Below, one piece after another: positions 57,912-64,000 of a DNA stretch of 64,000 bases. Positions within the stretch are counted from its first letter, which is position 1. Each line of letters begins with the position of its first letter. The DNA is from Galaxea fascicularis (lineage: Eukaryota; Cnidaria; Anthozoa; Scleractinia; Euphylliidae), in the NCBI GenBank assembly GCA_948470475.1, contig OX419341.1:27627597-27691596 (forward strand). The letters are read 5' to 3'. The notes under the pieces are model-generated. The model searched no databases. It was not told where the DNA came from and worked only from the letters and a program-made list of their open reading frames with translations. The position numbers were made by a program, and so were the translations under genes.

Positions 57912-58698
57912 TAACATTTTCATGAAGGGTGGATGCTTTCAGTTTGTTTACGCGCATCCTTGGACTGACTGGGCTGCAAATTCGGCCTGATTTTTCTGGG
58001 ATTTGGGCTGGATTTAGCCCCCTGAGGCATACTCTTTTTGGCCCCTCTGGACTGGGGTTTATTAGAGGCTGGGGGCTTCAAAAGGTTTCACATTATTTAC
58101 AAATGTTAAATTATGATTTTAAAATCACAAATTCCGGTTACAAGGTTCTTCAACTGACTGCAAAGTGGCAATTGAGCTCAAGAAGAAATAAGAAAAACTA
58201 TGAACAAAGCAATCAGGGAAATGTTGTCATCACAATGCAAGACACGCAGTGCCAATGTTTAATAGTCATTGTGATTCAACTATTCAACAAATCAAATGAC
58301 AATTCTTGTGTCTTATACATGTAAATGTTGGTGATGTTGGTGTTAGTATTTCGAAAATATCCACACATGAAAGGTAAAAGGGGTGGCACTCAGTGTAGTG
58401 GGCAATGCCAATGAAAGTAATTTGAATAGAAAAAACTAGATTACTTAAATTAAAATATTTGAGTAGAAAAAACTCAATAACAAGAACCAACCAAGTGACA
58501 GTAGATTACCAGCCTAGTGATGATTAACGTATCTGTCAACTGTTGGCCTACATAATGTAGCAGTCAACATACATGCATTGACCTAGAAGTGTTTCGACCA
58601 ACATACTGACCAAATAATATTGACTGATAGTGGCTATACTTTCTACCAAGTTGAAGATCATGGTGACTGCCACTCAACTGAGTGTCAATTAACACTTG

Positions 58699-59141
58699 CA
58701 GGGTTCGTACACTTTTTCAGGCCAAAGATTCAAGGACTTTCCAGGACCCTACTTAGAAATTGTAATGGCAATTTTACCTCAAAACACGCAAACACCAGAA
58801 AACGAGTGCTTAAAAACACGTGTAAACCAGACATGCACAGTGCACTTGTAGCTAAACGTACATGCGTGAGAATAACGAGAGAGAGCACTGGGAACAAAAA
58901 CACAGGTTACCACATAATTCATGAGCATTTCCAGAGCATAATGCCTTGCTTTCCTGAACATTTGTTCTCACTGGATTTCATTTACTTTAAAGCCTTAAAG
59001 CAGATATTTTTCGATCTTGTTCAATAAAAAATCAAGGACTTTCAAGGACCCAAAACGAAATTCAAGTACTTTCAAGGCCTTGAAATCGGCCTCCTGAAAT
59101 TCAAGGGTTTTCAAGAGATTTCAAGACACGTACGAACCCTG
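58699..59141. mobile_element. hAT-like non-autonomous element, 443 bp
   Basis: Ends CAGGGTTCGTAC / GTACGAACCCTG, flanked by CACTTG on both sides (58693-58698, 59142-59147). TTCAAGGACTTTC-type subterminal repeats occur at both ends. Confidence 0.75.
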
Positions 59142-59549
59142 CACTTGGCAGACAAGTGCCTTCAGTACACATGATCTAATGTGTATTTACAAGATTATTT
59201 ACTTTTGTATTTTATACAGTGGACACCATTCTATCATATGAAACAGTTCACTAACCTTTATCACATTAACGGTGCAACTCATGAGGTCTGTCTGGGAAGT
59301 TTTTGGTCTTCAGATCCTTTTCCCAAGATCTTCCCTTTCACAAAGAAATCCTCTGAGAGAGAAAAAATGGAGAAAAAAACAATCCAGCAGTATTAACTTT
59401 TGGGACAGCAATAATTTTATTGGAGAACTGAATTGAAGGTCGTTTTGGGCACACTTCAGTTTCCTGTGTTATTAGAACAATATCAAGCGGCACTGGGTAC
59501 TGAAAGCAAGCATGTACATGTATTCTTGCTACATGCTAACACTAACTTA

Positions 59550-60614
59550 GGCCCAGTTCTAATGTTGAACTTTTCATGTACTCAAATGTGCTGCACCTTA
59601 AGTACATCAAAAGATCAACATTTGAATCAATTAAGTTCAACATATCTAATTTGGGTCAACCCAAGGATTGGTCTACATGGGAAGTTCGACTGGGGAGCAA
59701 CTTCGGTTCAGACGTCGAACTTTTCATGTGCCGAACCAAATGCATAAAATATGTTAATGCATTTTTCAGTATAACAGTACTTATGATTGGCTGTATGACA
59801 TTTCATGCATGAAAAGGGAACTCACACAAGCACAGTGACCACAGACCGCGTTCTCAAAGTGAAATTTTAAATAAATTGCAACATGCTAAACCTGGACAGC
59901 TCAAAAGGGTCTACTTCCAACTAGCACTAACGCTATTTATCGGTTTTGAAATTCACGTTGTGTATTTGCATTTCAATATGATCGCGATCTCCTTGAACAT
60001 AAAGCAAAAACAACACAGAAAGCTTTTCCAACCTGATCCAAGCTTGTACATGACTTAATATGTTTTTTTCAAGCCAAATGGAAGGGTGTGACATTGGTTC
60101 AATTTTATATTTTAAGCAGTGAAAATGGTCTTTCTTGACACCACAAATTTAGTTCGGTACATGAAAAGTTCCACGTTTTAATCAAACAGTCGAACTTGAT
60201 AGTTTTTGTTTCGACCTAACCTGCGATCAGGGTTTTTTTTTTTTCAAGGGCGGACGAGGCGAGAGGAAAAAAAATAACGCCTGATACATTTATTTAACAT
60301 GGCGCCAGCCACCCTCTAATTTAAATAAACAAACGTCAGCTCTACCTGGCAAATTAATGAGCCAATCAGCATTTACCGGAAGTCAGCCACTCTGCGTACA
60401 TTGGCGGGAATCTCAGAGGTATTGTTTCTAAGCCAATCAGAAAAAAGTCCAGAATCTGGCATTTTTACATGTGATCTGACAAAGAAATGTATCATGCCCT
60501 CTTCCCGTGAGAGACATAAAGGGATAATAGGGAGAGGGCATGATCTCAGGCTAGGGTCGACCCAAATAGGGATTTAAGTTCGGTACATGAGAAGTTCGAC
60601 ATTTGAACCAGGCC
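59550..60614. mobile_element. Harbinger-like element with nested insertion
   Basis: Ends GGCCCAGTTCTAATGTTGAA / TTCGACATTTGAACCAGGCC, flanked by TTA (59547-59549, 60615-60617), the PIF/Harbinger signature. A GAACTTTTCATGT.CCGAA motif recurs near 59717, 60158 and 60578. About 60215-60560 looks like a separate insertion (CCTGCGATCAGGG / GATCTCAGGCTAGG ends). Confidence 0.65.
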
Positions 60615-60723
60615 TTAGTTGTTTAAAAATCTCTGGGTCACGGACATCAGCTTGAAGTGGATCCACAAGTGACACTGTTCATGATACCAAATCTACCCAC
60701 CTATTCAAAACCAACTCATTTTA

Positions 60724-60768
60724 ATTTTTCTGGTCTGATCAATTGTTGATCAGGCCAGAAAAATCAAA
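60724..60768. repeat. Short palindrome
   Basis: TTTTTCTGGTCTGATCAA TTG TTGATCAGGCCAGAAAAA, near-perfect 18-bp arms; function unknown. Confidence 0.5.
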
Positions 60769-61594
60769 AGAGGGCAACACCATTCTGATGATAAAATGAA
60801 ATTTACAAACACCAGAAGACAACACAAACTGTAAGGCCATGAAAACAACCATTGGAGTGTGGGGGTTTGCATTGCTTGATATGTTTTTATTTTTTTGAAT
60901 TTTTTCACAAGAATGAAGCAGTTGCAATTGACACACTGAAAAAGCAAAAACAATAAACTGTGATGATGAATTTCATTGTAAATTTGTAAAAGGGACTTAA
61001 TTTGCTTCATCAAAATATCATCAAACTCCAAACAGAAACATGTCACCATGTTCTTACTGTTATCACAATAAACATGTGGCACTTACACCAAACTTCCATT
61101 GACCAGGCCTAACAAACTGTCCTGCAAACAGCAGCCTTAATATTTACTGTAGTGAAGCTACTGAATGGCAAAGTGGGAGTAAACGTCAACACAATTTGTC
61201 ACCAGTAGCTGCAACATAACAAGGATAGAAAATCATAGAAAAATGTGTTTGCTGTAAAAATCATTTGTTTAGGCAGATACTGTACATTCTTTAGTACCCT
61301 TTGCTAGCTATCCCATTTCAGTGACTGGTTTGTAAGCTGAATTTCTTTACCCAAACAAGAGGTGCCCACTGAAAATATTTTATTGGTAAAGCGCAAAAAT
61401 TCTTTCCTTCAAAAAATGAATTATTGTAAAGAAAGAAAGATATACCGACTAGGTAAGTGATGAGCATCAATAAATTATTATCACTACTAAATAGAAAAAC
61501 GTTTGACTACTTGATGAAGGGACCCACAGCTACCAGAAAGGCCTCACTCTGCCATTGGACTGAAATGGGTCGCTTATGTTGCATACTACTTTAC

Positions 61595-62039
61595 AGTGTA
61601 TGATGGAAATTCTCCACAGTGATTTGAACTGTATAAATATTGCAAAACATTCATGACTTCAGAGCCATAACAGTTATTCAAATGATTGCCCAAGGTGACC
61701 ATGAACTTGGCCATATATGACAACAACTGTGATTCCAGGTTTTTTGATATACATCTAATCATTGATCTACACTGTAACACAAAAAATTAATACTTAAGTT
61801 GACATCCTTTATTAACCAATCGATAATAGGAGATCATCTTACATTCTTGTTCACCCTCCTCTCTATTTTCAACATGTAGGCATCAACAATGACAATAGGA
61901 TCAGTGGAATTGTCTTGAGATCTTTCCACATCAAACTTCCCACTTGTCAAATGGTGCATAAAGATCTCCCAAGATTTCTTCCAACCTGCATCAGAGACAA
62001 ATGCAAGACCACAAGAAACCCCATCAATATCCAATAAAC
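61595..62039 (-). CDS. Two exons of an unrecognised gene (partial)
   Basis: Exon 61843-62039 (acceptor ATTCAG, donor GTAAGA) encodes LLDIDGVSCGLAFVSDAGWK ... IVIVDAYMLKIERRVNKN. After a 71-nt intron, exon 61595-61771 (acceptor GTTACAG, donor GTAAAG) continues in phase 0 with CRSMIRCISKNLESQLLSYM ... GNHLNNCYGSEVMNVLQYLY. The join keeps 124 residues open. The peptide reads like a soluble helical protein. I do not recognise the family. A 35-nt phase-compatible piece at 61087-61121 (TTTGCAG acceptor, GTAAGT donor) may be the next exon. Upstream exons are presumably towards or beyond 64,000. Confidence 0.55.
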
Positions 62040-62324
62040 CTGAATACTATAATAACACAAAAGGTCTTAAAATAATACTCTTCAATCTTCTTGGAAAGCT
62101 AACGTATCTCTCGTCCTTTTTACTTCATTTTAGCTTGGTGAAACTAGCATTTTGTGTGCTACAAAATTAACAAGATTAAATAACGATTTTTTTGTTTGCT
62201 TGTTTATCTGTCTCATCTTCTTCAAGTGCTGGATCAGATTGCCAGGAAAAACTTGTTCTGGTTGATACGATACGAGTCGATACAACGTCTTTTTTTTAAA
62301 GAGGGTATAGACATGTTAAGGTCC

Positions 62325-62612
62325 TCTAGGTCAGCACTAGGGGTGGTCACAGCCAGGGTTCATTACCGCCCTAGTGGTTCTTTTACGTCCCACAGAGTCA
62401 ATTTGTGAAGAGTTGTGAGACAGGACCTCCAGTTTTATCGTCCTTATCTGAGAAGACTAGAAAGTCTAACATTTGCAGATATCATTACAAAGGTAGCACT
62501 TTCTCCTCAGTTATTTGAAGACCCTGAGTGTTGTGCTGCCCAGGGCTTGAACTCCCGACCTCCCGCATAGCAGTCCGGTGCTCTACCACTGACCTGCAAC
62601 CTGCTCCAAGAA
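62325..62612 (-). mobile_element. tRNA-derived SINE, family C, copy 2
   Basis: Same body as 32519-32785; the head carries GGTCGGGAGTTCAAGCCC. The A box is eroded. Confidence 0.6.
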
Positions 62613-62818
62613 TCGAACTTGAAAGAGATCCATGTTTCTGCTACCATGCCAACAGAAAAGCAATCACAGTTGTATGCAAATGCCACAAAGTCCCCCTGTC
62701 AATAAAACAAAAATTTACAACAAAAATCAATGAAAACACAATTTTAAAATACTTTAATCTCAAAATCAAAATGTTTTTTTACTATCCATGCTGTTGACAT
62801 TGGCAAGTTAACTGATTT

Positions 62819-62929
62819 TACCCACGAGTTAAACATATGTAGCGCAAACACCAACTCATAAATAGAAGTCCATATATTCATTAAGCTGGTTTCAGTTGAC
62901 TGTGTTAATTCTGACCCTAACCACACCTG
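62819..62929 (-). CDS. Possible additional exon of the same unknown gene
   Basis: Open segment VWLGSELTQSTETSLMNIWT then SIYELVFALHMFNSWVKS, preceded by an AAGTCAG acceptor. Its composition looks coding, but its plausible donors (GTAAAA, GTTAAC) leave phase 0 whereas the exon at 62039 needs one leftover base. It may therefore connect through an unseen exon, or be chance. Confidence 0.25.
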
Positions 62930-63140
62930 ACTTAAGGTTAATTTTTACTGGAGTATTTTTAAAAAGAATATTGGGAATAAACGACTTAAAAGATTTGTCC
63001 TGAAAACTCCCCTAATAAAATGAGTATACCTCTACAATACAGACAGCTGTATTGTACAAACTTCTGAATTCATTTCCTTGGTATTCTCCTCCTCAATTGA
63101 ATGAGATTAAACTATGTCGCTTTGATCAAAATTCCCCAGG

Positions 63141-63485
63141 ACCAGTTAGTTCGCCTGATACAGCACCAGATTGCTGAGCAGAAGGTTGCAGGTTCACACC
63201 CCGAGACCGAACCTCAAACCAGAATCTTAAAATAACAGGTGACATCATGCTGGCTGCACACATGCTCAACATCTACATGTATCTTAGTACAAATGGTCGT
63301 GTCACTAGGCAGAAACGTTAAGCTGTTAGCCTCGTGCCTTTCTCCTCCACATGCAAAAACTTGAGGTGGGCGTAAAAGAACTCACACGCTTATTGAAAAG
63401 AGTAGGGAACAATCCTGCTGTTATGATCTGTCCTACATGTATGATCACACATCACTTGTTAGGGTTGGGTGGAAGCTTACAGTGA
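63141..63485 (+). mobile_element. tRNA-derived SINE, family B, copy 3 (diverged)
   Basis: B box GGTTGCAGGTTCACACCCC; shares CATGCTGGCTG, AAGCTGTTAGCC and AAAGAACTCACACGC with the other family B copies. Confidence 0.65.
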
Positions 63486-64000
63486 AAACTGAATAGGAGC
63501 TAGTACACGAATAATTATATTTATGTTAAGGACTGCATGTGTGAGGTAATTTGGTTTTGATGTTCCTGGTATGCTGTGAAATACCAGTTAAACTCATCGC
63601 CAATTGATGAGCTTGAAAGTTGGTGCTATTGAGGTTGGTGGGATCCTAAGCAATTCAGGTGCAGCAGGGAAGTAACCATGGCAACCCTGTGAGTGGGAAC
63701 CAGCCCAGGGAGCACCTGCCAACAGGTACTGTCACACTGTATGAATTCAGTGGAATACTTACCATTCAACAAACTTATTGACCTTAATCAGTAATGGGTG
63801 GGAGGGAACAGGGCCAGGAGCTGCAAAAATTACTTGCACAAATGAGCAAGACCACTGGCAGCACTGGCCCGAGTTTAACCTCACCTAAATTGCATTTAGC
63901 CACATTTAAAAGTGCACTTTTAATCAGCCTCTTCTCTTTTTCTTTTCTTTCCTGCTTTCTTGCAATGTTTTAATTTTTACAAAAATTTGCTCTTGATGCA

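Noticed and set aside
57469..57957. 162-codon minus-strand open frame
   Set aside because: It spans the TA-flanked MITE and its flanks, including its inverted ends; no coding similarity.
58620..59027. 135-codon plus-strand frame
   Set aside because: It crosses the left boundary of the hAT-like element at 58699.

Overview
The window is animal nuclear DNA, AT-rich, dominated by introns and transposable elements. The intron-dense genes, the head-to-head LARS1/NUDCD2 pair, the tRNA-derived SINEs, a Penelope-like element and many short inverted-repeat transposons suggest an early-branching metazoan, most likely an anthozoan cnidarian such as a stony coral. That placement is inference; no lineage-specific marker was tested.

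Layout. (1) Positions 1-37,453, minus strand: cytosolic leucyl-tRNA synthetase (LARS1). I could place 23 coding exons with consistent GT/AG sites and continuous phase. They encode about the first 688 residues, including the HIGH-type motif, the CP1 editing domain and the return to the catalytic core. The KMSKS exon, tRNA-binding domain and C-terminus lie beyond position 1. Two exons are microexons (20 nt and 6 nt). (2) Positions 11,881-12,951, plus strand: an intact single-coding-exon class A GPCR nested in the 11-kb LARS1 intron 22. (3) Positions 37,651-39,678, plus strand: complete NUDCD2 in four exons, sharing a 197-bp start-to-start promoter region with LARS1. (4) Positions 40-50 kb: SINEs, a decayed non-LTR retrotransposon, a short tandem repeat and possible exons of an unidentified transcript. 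(5) Positions 50,526-53,321: about 51 near-identical copies of a 55-bp monomer that is an imperfect hairpin; it is open in all six frames and is not a gene. (6) Positions 55-61 kb: several non-autonomous DNA transposons (hAT-like, pogo/Tc1-like, Harbinger-like). (7) Positions 61.6-62.0 kb, minus strand: two phase-compatible exons of an unrecognised gene, surrounded by SINE copies.

LARS1 charges leucine tRNA in the cytosol and NUDCD2 is a small p23/CS-domain co-chaperone. Their link here is a likely shared promoter, not a known common pathway. Much of the remaining structure is a record of insertions: a Penelope-like element with 271-bp inverted repeats and a 16-bp target duplication sits inside a pogo-like transposon in LARS1; a 1.7-kb terminal-inverted-repeat element with a 9-bp target duplication sits in LARS1 intron 1; and two copies of one fold-back element lie just upstream of LARS1 splice acceptors. 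No prokaryotic-type system, CRISPR array or virus-like gene was seen.
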